Assembly (NCBI GenBank): GCA_018360145.1
Contig: SRPY01000095.1
Location: 1-64,000, forward strand
Direction: 5' to 3'
Source: Claviceps africana
Lineage: Eukaryota; Ascomycota; Sordariomycetes; Hypocreales; Clavicipitaceae
Length of the DNA stretch: 64,000 nucleotides
Below the pieces are notes generated by a model. It did no database searches. It was not told the DNA's origin and worked only from the letters and a program-made list of their open reading frames with translations. The translations under genes and the position numbers were made by a program. Numbering within the stretch: position 1 is the first letter of the stretch; each line of letters starts with the position of its first letter. This document shows, piece by piece, positions 10,029 through 21,390 of the stretch.

Positions 10029-13000
10029 TTGATTTCGCCCGCACCGCTACAGCGACGCGGAATCAACTCTAAACCGCTTAAAAAGGGTAGAAAACGATTT
10101 CTTATATTTATTTACCCCCCTTTTAAATAGTATATTAATACTAAAGTATAGGCGTAATAAGTATTAAAATATTAATAAATATTAATAATAGAAATTATAA
10201 TAGCCTTACCTATAGCTAATACTACCTTAATATAAGCTAAGGTAAATTTATAATAAAACTATAAATTAAATCTATATTACCTTTAATAAATAAGCTAATA
10301 TTAAATTATCTTAAAGTTAAATATAAAGAATTAGTAAGACTTATTTTAATATTAATATTAAAAAGTATATAGAATATTATCCTTTATATAAATAATATAG
10401 CTATAATATATAGCTAATATAAAGCCTTTATACCCGCTACTTTAGTGGCTTTTTCCCCCCCTTTAAATATAATTACTATTTAAAACCTTAAATAAACTAT
10501 TAAATAAATAGTTAAAAAGGTAATTAATAATAGCTTTATTATAAAATTAAGTTAAGTAAATATTAAAATATAAAGTATAACTATATTTACTACCTTAGCC
10601 TATACTACTACTATAATAATACTACTTTAAATTTATTATAAAACTATTATTAAAGGTTTTTTTATCTTTAAAGTAATTTAAAATAAATCCTTTAAAGATA
10701 TTATTAAAGCTATTAACTATATTATAAAAATTAATACTATAGTAGTAATATATTAACTCTATAGTAGTAACACTATAGTTATATTTTATAATATAATAAA
10801 ACCTTATATTAAAGATATAACTTAAATTTAAATTATATTTAAATTAAAAGTAACGCTTAACTACTACTTTTTTAGTGTTATTATTAAAGGCTTCTTTATT
10901 TAATACTTTAAAAACTAAATAATAAATAAAATTTTATAAAACTTTATAAAGAATAATAGCTTAAAACTAATATAACTATAAATATAAAAACCCTATATAA
11001 CTTTTATTAAGTCCCCTTTAATTATTAAAATTAATAAAATTAAAGTAGTTAATTATTTATATTACTTTAAAGTTATTTATAAAGTAAAAATATTTAAAGC
11101 TAAGCTATATAATAATGCCCTTTACCTTTATTAATACTTTAGCTGCTTTTAATTTAAATATATTATAGTATATTATAATATAATACTACACTATAGCTAT
11201 TATAGTATTAAATACTATAAAGCTAAAGAGTTAGCTTACCTAGCTTTAATAAAGGCAATATAAAAACGCTATATAAACTATATAGAACAGCACTCTATAT
11301 AGTTATAATAATATAATATTACTAATAGGTAGTAGTATTATATTTATAATATATATTTAAACTAGCTTTAAGCCTTTATTACCCCTTCTTTAATATTAAA
11401 AAGAGATAGATAAATAAAGGTTACTTTATATAACTATTGCTATAATATTAATAACCCTTTATTATAGAAGGTATTACTATAAAAATATATTAACTAACCT
11501 TAAACCTACTTACTTAACTCTTAATTAATATTAACTTAATAAAGCGCTATAGAAGCCTTCCTTAGTTAATAACCTATCTTTAATATAAGTTTAAATATAT
11601 AGATATTAACTTAATAATCCCTTTAATATATATAACTAAAGTTATATATTAAAATATATAAAAAAAAACCTATTTTATATACTTAATACTAAAAACCTAC
11701 ATTAAAACTAATATAATTATAATATAAAAACTAAGTATAACTAATAAATACCTTTTTAACCTAAGCTTTAGCTACTATTAACTTACTACTTAAAAAAAAT
11801 AAACTATATTATATATTTATTACTAATATAGAACTATATTATAGTTAATTTATAATAGTACTAACTAATATATAATTAATATAGTAAGCTATAATATATA
11901 CTTAATATACTCTTTAATATATAACTAAGCTAAATTACACCCTTTATTAAATTTATATTAGCTATACTATAACCTTAAAGTATATTTATTAATAACTTTA
12001 ACTAATATTACTCTCTATAAAACTACTATAGTAAAATATTATTAAATAGTAAACTCCTTTTATTATTAATAAAGTAATAGTAACTTAAACTTACTATACT
12101 ATAAAGTAAGGTTATATAGTTCTTCCATAGTAAATATAGTAGTATTATTAACTATATTTAAACTACTTTTAATATAATTATTAAATACTTAAGGGGCCTT
12201 AACTTTATTAAGTTTAATTATATTCTATAGTTTATATAAATTAACACTACTATTAATAGAAAAACTAGCTATAGCTATATATTTAAATAGCTAAAAATAG
12301 ATTAAAAACTAGTTATAATTAAAGCAGTAGTATAGTTCTAAACTAATAATATTAAAAACCTACTTTTAACACTATATAAAATTAATATATATATTAAATA
12401 AATTATAAATAAGCTTTAAATAATAGTGTAAGTAGTGGTTTTATATAGACCTTAAGGTAGCTTTAAACTAAATCTATAGTAAAACTATAGAATAAAGTAA
12501 GCAATATAAAATATAAAAAGGGCGCTATAATAATAGCAGTTATTATAAACTAAGGCTAACTAATAACTTACAACTAAGGCAGTGTAAATATAATCTTAAG
12601 TTATTTATAAAGAATAGTGTATTTTTTAATAAACTATAGTTTACACTACTTTTATTTATTAAAGTAACCTTTAAAAACTTAAATACTAAGTATAGCTTTA
12701 AAGTAAACTCCCTTTAAAATAATAATATATACTTAACCTCCTTTAAAGGGATAGTTTAAATACTATTACTACCTCTTTTTATTAAAATAAAGCTACTATT
12801 TTTATAAAATACTTCTTCCTTTTTTTTATAGCTTAACTTATTAATATCTTTAATAATCTTAACTTTTAACTTAATAACACTATATTTCTATTAAAAGACC
12901 ACTTTAATATTAATAAGATTTATAGTGTTATTAAAGGCCTTACTAATTAAAAAGCATTAAATATTAATAACCTTTTAGCTAAGTTCTATAAAGTTTATAA

Positions 13001-15981
13001 AAAACCTTTTATAAAAACACTAGCTTACTAATTAAATAAATACTACTATATTAAATACTATTTAAAACTATATTAAAGAGCTAAAGTTATTATTCTTTAT
13101 AAACTAAGAAAAACATTAGCTAAATAATAATATACTAGGGTATAATGCTTAATTTTACTCTTTAGTATAGTTAGTAAAATATTAAAAGTAATAGTAGTGT
13201 CTTAACTTACTATTATAGTTAAGTTAAAAGGTATGCTTTTAGATCTTTAAATAGGGAATAAAGCTAATTGCTTTATAAAAGTTACCTTTAGTGTTTTTAT
13301 AGAATTAATAAAAATAATATAGCACTATAGTAAAATTACATTATTACTTTAACTTAATATATTTATAGCCTTTAATACTATTCACTACTATTAACTCTTT
13401 TATATCCTTTTATTCTTTAATATATTTACTTAAATAGTAGTATAAATTTAAGCCTTTATTATTAACTACATTATTTATCTCTTCTTTAATAATTAATTAA
13501 TAAAAGCCTTATTTATTACTATTAAAATTTTATAAAAGTTATTAATCTCCTCTATTCTCTTTTTACTTTATATTATACCTTTATATTAAAAGCTTTAAGC
13601 TATATAATCTATACTTATCCTTAGCTTCTTTAATAATATAAATATCCTTATTTATAAATATATAGTAAAGGAGATATAAAAATAATTTAAAAATATATAG
13701 AGTATTTACTAAAAGTAGTCCTTTAAGTTTAGCTTTAATTTCTATTTTTAAAAGAGTAAACTAATTTATTTTACCTAAAAGTGTATTATAATTATAATAT
13801 TAATTTAACTTAATACCGCTATAATATAACCTATTTAATTAGCTTAGTTCTTTAAAGTTTAAATCTACTAAAAGCTATATTAATAAATATATTAAAAGAA
13901 GGTTAAAGTAAAATTAAAGTAGTAATAACTTACACTTATAGTATTAGTAATATTTATATAGAGTTATTTATTTAATAATATCTACCTCTTTTATATATAG
14001 GTAATTTAAAGTATAATTATATATAGTGTAGTATTACACTATACCCTTATAGAAATTAGTAATAAAGTAAAAGATATTACTAAGGTATTTATTTCTAAAT
14101 AATTAAAATACCTTAAAGTAGTTATTAAAGTATTTAAAGCTACGCCTTAGTCTTTTATTAAAACTAAAGTAGTAGTAGCCTTAATTAATCTATATTTAAA
14201 CTTTTAAACCCTTAGCTTTTATAAAAGAATTAAAAGAAATAAAATAATAAATAAAATATATATTACTTATATAATAATAATAAGTTAACTTTACTACTAT
14301 TCTTATTACTACTAAAGCTACTTACCTTAAATAAATAGCTACTTTAAATATATACTATTTATAAATTAACTATATAACTACTCTATAAAACCTTTACTAA
14401 CTAAAGCCTTAGTTTTAAAATAAAAGGACTATTAATATTATAAATATACTATAGTAGAAATATATTAGTCTTAATTAAGATATATAGTAGCTAAATATAA
14501 GCCTTACTTTATATTTACTTTAAAAGTTATTTAGCTTTATAAAGGGCTAGTTAAATATAAATCTACTACCTTAATATAAATATAAATAAAAAAGATTAGC
14601 TTAAATATATTTCTCTTCTTTTAATATATCTTTAATATAAATTCCTTAATTTACTAATATTAAATTAACCTTAAAGACCACTACTACCTTTTACTATTAT
14701 ATTTAATTTATAATTATATATAATTAATTAACACTAAGCTATTTTTACTTTATAATTACTATAATATATATATTACACTTAACTTTAATAAACTAGCTAT
14801 ATTCTTTATAAAATAGCTTATTAATATATAAAAACTACTTTAATTTACCTTAGCTTACTATTTATAAAGGTAATAAAATTAAAATCTTTAAAAAGGTAAG
14901 GCCTCTTTAATATTATACTATAACCGCTATATACCTTTATTAAGCTTTAAAGAGAAAAGATATAATTAATAAATAAAGCTTTAAAGAAAAAAGATATAAT
15001 TTATAAGTAAAGCTTTAAAGAGAAAAGATATAAGCTTATAAATAAAGCTTTAAAGAAGAAAGAGGTATACCTTTAAGGCTAATCTACACTAAGAATAATA
15101 TAAAACTATAGTAAGGCTTTAAAGAAGAAAGATATAACTTATAAGTAAGGCTTTAAAGAGGAAAGATATAAGCTAGTAAGTAAGGCTTTAAAGAAGAAAG
15201 AGGCACGCCTTTAAGGCTAATCTACGTTAAAAATAATATAAAACTATAGTAAAGCTTTAAAGAAGATAGGTATAGATTAGCTACAAAACTAAGTTAAATA
15301 AGGAACAACCACTTATACCTTTTTTAATAGTTAGATTTAGTGGCATTTTCTTTAGTATAGTATAATTAAACTAAGTTTAGTATTAGTGTAGAAATGCTAT
15401 AGTAAAGGGGGAGAGGGATATTTATAGATTTTAATAATAAAGGAAAAAGAAAGAAAAGAGGTTAAGTAGGTTAGGGAAAGCCCTCTTTATAGCTAAGAGA
15501 CCCCCCTCCCCCCTTTAGCAGCTAACAGGCAGCTAGCTGCTAGACTGCGTAGCCTCTACATTGTTATATAGACCCCTATAAAAGCTAGTGGTTAACTTTT
15601 AGCGTTAAGGCAGTGACTTATTAAAAATAAAGCAGCATTAAGTTAGGGTTTAATTTAAGCGCTAAAGGCAATATACTACCCCCCTTAATACTATATTACG
15701 CTATTATTACTAAACCCTTAACCCTTTATTACACTATTTTAGTATTATAAACTATATTATACACTTTATAGTAATATTAGTTAAGATAAGCTAGCTATAT
15801 ACTAACTCCTATAATAAATAATTACTTAGGGCTATACTAGCCTTAAGGCGGTTACCTTATAGTAGTATATAGGTTTTCCTCCCTACCCTAAGGTTTTTCT
15901 TATATAGATTAAGTAGTAGAGGTACTAAATACTAGGCTAGAAACAGCCTAGCTAGCGTAAATAAATAAATAAATAAATAAA
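10029..15981 (+). mobile_element. LINE family A, copy 2 (full length, about 5.95 kb)
   Basis: This complete RIP-killed element is bounded by an 11-12-bp target duplication. Its order is: GC-rich 5' box at 10030-10075; ORF1 with a C-F-S-C-F-x-F-x-H-like zinc knuckle at 11135-11176, where one TGC cysteine survives; ORF2 with the reverse transcriptase core at 13347-13637 (L-S-F-F-N-N remnant); 34-36-bp repeats around 14940-15270; a GC-rich 3' untranslated segment (15480-15680) with pyrimidine tracts; and GCTAGCG plus (TAAA)n. It sits inside the short TIR element, so it is younger than it. No long open frame survives. Confidence 0.9.
11135..11240 (+). pseudogene. ORF1 zinc-knuckle remnant of LINE A copy 2
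   Basis: In the frame beginning TAC at 11135 the residues read Y-F-S-C-F-*-F-K-Y-I-I-V-Y-Y. With RIP reversed in principle (TAC/TAT from TGC/TGT or CAT, AAA from GGA-type codons) this fits C-x2-C-x4-H-x4-C. A second, poorer knuckle follows at about 11190-11240, ending K-A-K-E. CCHC knuckles are standard in the first protein of I/Tad1-type LINEs, where they bind nucleic acid. Confidence 0.65.
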
Positions 15982-15992
15982 TAGTTTATATA
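15982..15992. repeat. Target-site duplication of LINE A copy 2, right
   Basis: TAGTTTATATA follows the (TAAA)n tail and is identical to 10018-10028. It fixes the limits of the insertion. Confidence 0.85.
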
Positions 15993-16240
15993 CTTTAAAT
16001 AATTATTATTAAATCTAAAAAGCATCTTTCTTTATTTTTTAAAAGTCCTTATAGATATATAATAATCATTTTTATTTTTAAATACACGCTTACCTTTATA
16101 AGTATTTTCTTACATTTTCTATAGATAAATATGGCTTCCTATAGGGTGCCGAATACACAAAAGAGGGGTGCTAGATAACAGCTCCCTTTTTATATTATAA
16201 ATACAAAATAATATACACTTAATATAGGACCTCTTTATTT

Positions 16241-16406
16241 AATAATAATAATATCATAATTATAATAAAACACCTTAAAGAAACAGTTAAACAAATAATT
16301 TAAAACGCTCTTTAATTTAAATTTAAATTAAATATAATATAAATATTTACTACAGTTTAAATAGCGTTGATTACTTTATAAAGCTATATTATAATATATT
16401 TTTTTT
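16241..16406. other. 5' flank of the tRNA-like sequence
   Basis: This AT-rich stretch follows the end of a B fragment and precedes the tRNA-like sequence. It contains a T-run just before 16407 and nothing else recognisable. Confidence 0.4.
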
Positions 16407-16478
16407 GTCCCGTGGCGCATCAGTTAGGCGCTATGGAAGACCACTTTGTGGTCGCAGGTTTGATTCCTACACAGGACG
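16407..16478 (+). tRNA. tRNA-like sequence, probable tRNA pseudogene or SINE head
   Basis: The 72-nt unit has acceptor strands GTCCCGT and ACAGGAC. These pair at six of seven positions, and the one mismatch is what a G-to-A RIP change would produce. TGGCGCATCAGTTAGG fits the A box and D arm, and GGTTTGATTCC fits the B box with one C-to-T change. A T-run at 16483-16487 can serve as RNA polymerase III terminator. The anticodon arm is not canonical: GACCACTTTGTGGTC forms a tight hairpin instead of a five-pair stem with a seven-base loop. No isotype is assigned. It could be a dead tRNA gene or the tRNA-derived head of a SINE. Confidence 0.6.
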
Positions 16479-16482
16479 CAGG

Positions 16483-16487
16483 TTTTT
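16483..16487 (+). terminator. Pol III-type T-run after the tRNA-like unit
   Basis: TTTTT starts five bases past the end of the tRNA-like unit, the usual distance for an RNA polymerase III stop. In AT-rich DNA a T-run is weak evidence by itself. Confidence 0.4.
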
Positions 16488-16566
16488 CTTAATGTATGTA
16501 ATAGATCCTAGCTGCTAGCTTAGATATATAGTTAAAGAGGTAAGGGAAGCGGTATAGAGCAATAAC

Positions 16567-16665
16567 AAAACCATTATAATTCTATAAAGAAAACCTAATA
16601 AAACTATTATAATTTTATAAAGGGGACTTAATAAAACTATTATAACTTTATAAAGAAAGCTTAGA
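16567..16665 (+). repeat. Three 33-bp tandem repeats
   Basis: Three consecutive 33-base units start at 16567, 16600 and 16633, each beginning AAAAC-ATTATAA and containing TTTATAAAG. Differences are mainly C/T and A/G. The origin is unknown and no coding role is seen. Confidence 0.7.
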
Positions 16666-17519
16666 AAAGCTAAGTATAAACCTTAAGCCTTTACTTCAAT
16701 ATATATTAATATAAATTAAAGTAGTTCTCTTTCCCTTTTTCCTTTTTATTTGAAAGGTAAAATTAATATAAACTTTATTAATATTAAATAATAATATACC
16801 TTTCAGCTAGTTTTAAGCTAGTTTAAAATATATATTAATCTTTACTTTTTTTAGATTAATTATTATAGTATAGTAATAAACTTAATTTAAAATAAAATAA
16901 AAATACTTTAAGGGAATATAAGTGTTAAAAATAACAGCTATTTTTAGGGGACTTTTTTAGCAACAAGGACTTTTAACAGGCCTTATAGAGACCCTAACCC
17001 CAACCATTATAGAGACCTTTATAGGGCTTTTTAGGTTAAAAGCTTGCAGCAGCGTGTGTAGTAAGCATAAAAATAGATATTTTAGCTAAAAGCTTATAGC
17101 TATAAACGCCTCACTTTTCTAGCCTTTTCGCTCTTAACTATACCTTTTAATAGCTAATATATATTTAATTATAAAGCTAATAAACTACTAGCTTTAATAA
17201 TTTATTTTTATAGTAATAAAGTATATTAACTTAATTTTAATTAAAGAGTTAAGCTAAGCTACTAAATAGTTTTAAAGCCTTAAACTATATAACTTATAAG
17301 CTATTTTAAAGAGGGGTTTAAAAGGTTTTTAAAATAGAATTATATAATAACTAAAGGGTTTAAAAGTGAATTATAATAAGCTTTATGATTATTAAAATAA
17401 AGGGAATTTTTTTATATTAATTAGCTAAATTTTGAATTTTTTAAGTTTTAATATATACATTTCTATTAAATTAATATTTAATAAATATATTAATAGTTAA
17501 TTTATATAGCTATAAGTTA
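16666..17519. other. Unassigned spacer with a moderately GC-rich island
   Basis: No gene is supported. A short inverted repeat GAAAGGTA...TACCTTTC spans 16752-16804. Around 16925-17130 the sequence is less RIP-like and keeps CA and CC dinucleotides (CCCTAACCCCAACC, GCAGCAGCGTGTG). It shows two ATAGAGACC repeats and several GGGACTTTT/GGGCTTTTT-like blocks. It may be part of an unrecognised short element. The rest is AT-rich. Confidence 0.4.
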
Positions 17520-20500
17520 AAAAAAAACTTTTATAATTTCACTTACACTATAATAGCGCTATAGAATTAACTTAAATTAACTTAAAAAGCTAATAAAAAG
17601 TTTTACTATATTTATTTATCTCTGTTTATAATAATATATTAAGCTTAAAGTATAAATATAATAAATAATAAAATAATAATAAATATTAATATAAAGAACT
17701 ATAGCTTTTTATAAAATTACTATAATTTCTTTACTTATTATAGTAAGTTTATAATAAAAAACTAAGTTAATATTATAATTAATATAGCTTAAAATTAAGT
17801 ATTAATTTATTTATAAAAGAAATATAATAAAATTACTAAGCTTATATTAACTTTTTTATTAAAAAGAGTTTAAAAGGTTAATTTATATATTATTAATATA
17901 GAAATATATAAATTTATTATAAATAATTTATTAACTTTATATTAAACCTTTAAAAATTAATTTTAACTATTAACTTTAAAGTAATAGTTAAATAAATAAT
18001 TAAAAAAATTACTTAATTTAAATCTATATTAGCTATAATATAAATTAAAATTATAGCTAGTAGTGTTATTTTAGTAATTAATAAATATATTTATTTAATT
18101 ACTTCTATAGTAATATTATATTTATAAAGAGATTATTATTAAAGGTAACTTAATTAATAAAGTAGTTAAATAATATAGTTTAATAAATATTATTAATACT
18201 ATAAATTAAGCTATAAATAAAGATATTATTATAGCTATAAAATACCTTTATAATAGTAATATAGTTATTATCTTTAAAAATATAACTTAACTTTATATTA
18301 AAAATATAAAATAAATTTAAATTACCTTTAGTTTAAATATAATACTAAATCAATATATATTTAATATCATTATTAAAGAATTCTTTATTAACTATATATA
18401 TGAAGTTATTAAAGAAAATATTTTTTATAACTTTATTACTATTAATAAAAATAATATTATAAAAGTAATAATATAAAAACCTTATAATATCATAATATAA
18501 GCTTTCTTTATATTTAAAATTAAAAATATTAATATAGCTAATAAATTATATTATAAAAAAGTTATTTATAAAGCTAAAATATTTAAAGTAAAATTATATA
18601 ATAAAGCTCTTTACCTTTATTAATATTATTAATACTTTAAATTTAATTATATTATTATATATTATACTATAACTTTATATTATAGTTATTATATTATTAT
18701 TAGGTATACTTTTAAAATTAATTACTTAACCTTTATAAATAGAAAGTAAAAGTAATATATTAACTATTTAAATACTTACTTTACTTAATTAAAGTATTAT
18801 TTAATTATTAATAATAAATAAATAAAAGCCTATATTATATATTTAAATTAGCTTAATAGCTTTATTACTTTATTTATATTAACCTTTAAAAATATAAATA
18901 ACTAAATTAAGGTTTAAACTTATAGTTATTATTAATGAATAAATAATACTCTTTTTAATAAAGCTTTATTATAAAAAGTATAGTAAATATCTTTAAAGTA
19001 ATTATAATTAATATTTAAACTTTAATATAACCTTTATATTACTATTATTAAAGCTTTAAAAGATTATTAAAGCCTTTTTTAGCTGTTATATTAATATTAA
19101 GTTAGCTTTTTTATTATAAAAAACCCCTTTACTTTTTAATTAAATATAATATTATAAATAATATATTAAAATATATAAAAAAAATAATTTATTTACTTAA
19201 TACTTAAGTTTTAACTTAAAATTAATATTATAGTAATTTAAAAATTAAATAATATTAATAAAGACTTTTGAAACTTAAGCTTAAGTTTTTACTAATTTAT
19301 AGCTTAAAGTAAAAGAATAGCTATTTATATTTACTATTAATATAGCCTTAATTTATAGTTAATATTGTTTAATATTAATTAATATACTATAACCCTTTAT
19401 AAAATTAATATTTACTTTATTTACTTCTTTATTTATTATTATAATTAAAAACCCCCTTTTATAACTTTATTATAAAATTATTATAATATTAATATATTTT
19501 TATTAATAACTTTAATTAATATTACTTCCTTTAAAATTAATATAGCTATATATTACTTAATAGTAATAAACTTTTAATAATTATAAATTAATAATAGCTT
19601 AGATTTATTATATTATAAAGTAAAATAATATATTAAGTATAAAGTAAAAAAGATAGTATTATTAATTATATTTAATTTTTTATTAATTTTTAAACTTAAT
19701 TTTTAAAAGAATTAAACTTTATTAAATTTGATTATATTTTATAGTTTATTTATATTATATTTTATAACTATTACTTTATAATTAATATAACTAAACCCTT
19801 TTATTACTTTAAATAGCTTTAAATAAATAAAACACTTATTATTATAAAAGTAATATATTACTTTTACCCTTTTTTTACTTTAATTACCTTTAAAACCCTT
19901 TATTAAATTAATTTTTTACTATATAGTTTATAATTAAACTTATTATTATTATTACTTTATTTATATTAAAATACCTCTATAATACCTTTAGAATATAGCT
20001 ATAATTAACTTTTAAAGTTTATAATATTATTTATAATATAAAATACACTTAATAGCTTTAATAATATTATTATATTAAAGTAAGTTAATAAGCTTTTATT
20101 AATATAGCTTTATATTAAAGATAAGTTATTTATAAAGAATAATATAGCTTTTAATACTATATAGTAATAAATATAATAATAAAAAAAATAACCTTTAAAA
20201 ATTAAAATAATAAATTTAACTTTATAATAGTTTATTATTTAAAATTATTTAAGTTTTAAACCTTTATTATAATAATAATAGTTTACCTTTAATTATATTT
20301 TATTATAATAAAGTAAAGGTATTTTTTAATAAATTCTTTTTAATTATAATTATTTATATAAATAATATATTAGCTACTCTTAGCCTTTAACTTAACTTTA
20401 CTATATTTTTAAAAGAAAACTACTTTATTATTTTAAAAATATATAATATTATTAAAGAATTGATTAATTAAAAGGTCTTTAAGTTTAATAATCTTTTAAT

Positions 20501-21137
20501 AAAGTTCTTTAAAACTTATAATAAACTATTTATTTATATTTTCTTTAATTTATTTAATATATATTACTATATTTAATATTATTTAATATTATTTTAAAAG
20601 ACTAAAGTTATAGTTTTTTATAAGCTAAATAAGTTCTTTAAAAAAAACTATATTAATATTTAAAAACTAATCTCTCTCTTTAATATTATAAATAAAGTCT
20701 TAAAAGTAGTAATAGTAATATAAATTATTTATATAATTAAAGAGAGTAATATCTTTTTAAAGCTTTAAATAAATAATTATATTAATCATTCTATAAAAAT
20801 AGCTATTATTATTTTAATAAAGGTAGTGTATATAGTATAGTACTATAGTAATATTACTTTAATTCTTTAGCTAAATATTTTTACTACCTTTAATATAATA
20901 TATTATAAATAATTTATTTATATTATAATTTTTACTAAACTTTTTATTTAAATAGTATATTAAACCTATACCTTTACTATATAATATAAAGCTTATTTTA
21001 TATTTAATAATTAAATAGTAACTCTTAATATAATATTTATAAAGGTTTTTTAAGGGTCCTTTATATTTTTAATTTTTATCTTATTTTATATTACTTTACT
21101 TTATATTAAACTTATAATAGTTAATTTAATATTAATA
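17520..21137 (+). mobile_element. LINE family B, 5' 3.6 kb (plus), strongly RIP-mutated
   Basis: The element runs from a decayed 5' box (about 17528-17560) through ORF1 and endonuclease-position sequence into the reverse transcriptase. It stops just before the codons for the L-G-F-S-D-D active site, at the end of a segment matching 55540-55614. From 21138 the sequence is unrelated. Its missing 3' half was not found with a matching junction elsewhere in the window. All frames are closed. Confidence 0.75.
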
Positions 21138-21390
21138 CTGTATTAGGCTAAAGGGTTAATAGGAATGCGTAATAAAATGTAGTTAGGAATTAACTTAATG
21201 TAACTATAAAGAAAGGAAAAGGAAAAGAGCCTTTAATATAGTAGGGATTAATTAATTAAAAAGTATAAAAAGGTTCTCTTTTTCTAAATAGCTTAGTAAA
21301 AGTAGCTACTATTATAAGTTTTTATATATACTTAATTTAATTAATTAATCAATTAAAGCTTAGCTACTACTATAGTATCTCCCTTTAATA
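21138..21390 (+). mobile_element. Candidate 5' LTR of the gypsy-like element
   Basis: The block starts TGTATTAGGC directly after LINE B breaks off and is clearly less AT-biased than its surroundings. It has a purine-rich stretch, a TATAAAAAGG box near 21265 and a C/T-rich run, which is the usual make-up of a fungal LTR. No second copy was found in the window, so LTR identity remains unproven. It could instead be a different small insertion. Confidence 0.35.

Larger units (their letters stand above)
9791..16187. mobile_element. Short TIR DNA transposon (hAT-like?) split by LINE A
   Basis: The ends AGGGAGCTGTTATC (9791) and GATAACAGCTCCCT (ending 16187) form a terminal inverted repeat that continues for about 48 bases. 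Inside it, GCACCC blocks and TTTTGTGTA-like sequence appear on both sides. Without the LINE A copy and its target duplication the element is only about 430 bases, so it is non-autonomous. The flanks TTTTTTAT and TTTTATAT (one mismatch) are compatible with an 8-bp duplication and hence hAT, but this is weak. The repeats keep many CA dinucleotides, so this short element largely escaped RIP. Confidence 0.65.

Noticed and set aside
16752..16804. 53-bp element with GAAAGGTA inverted ends
   Set aside because: An 8-base inverted repeat with no target duplication is too weak in such AT-rich DNA to call a mobile element.
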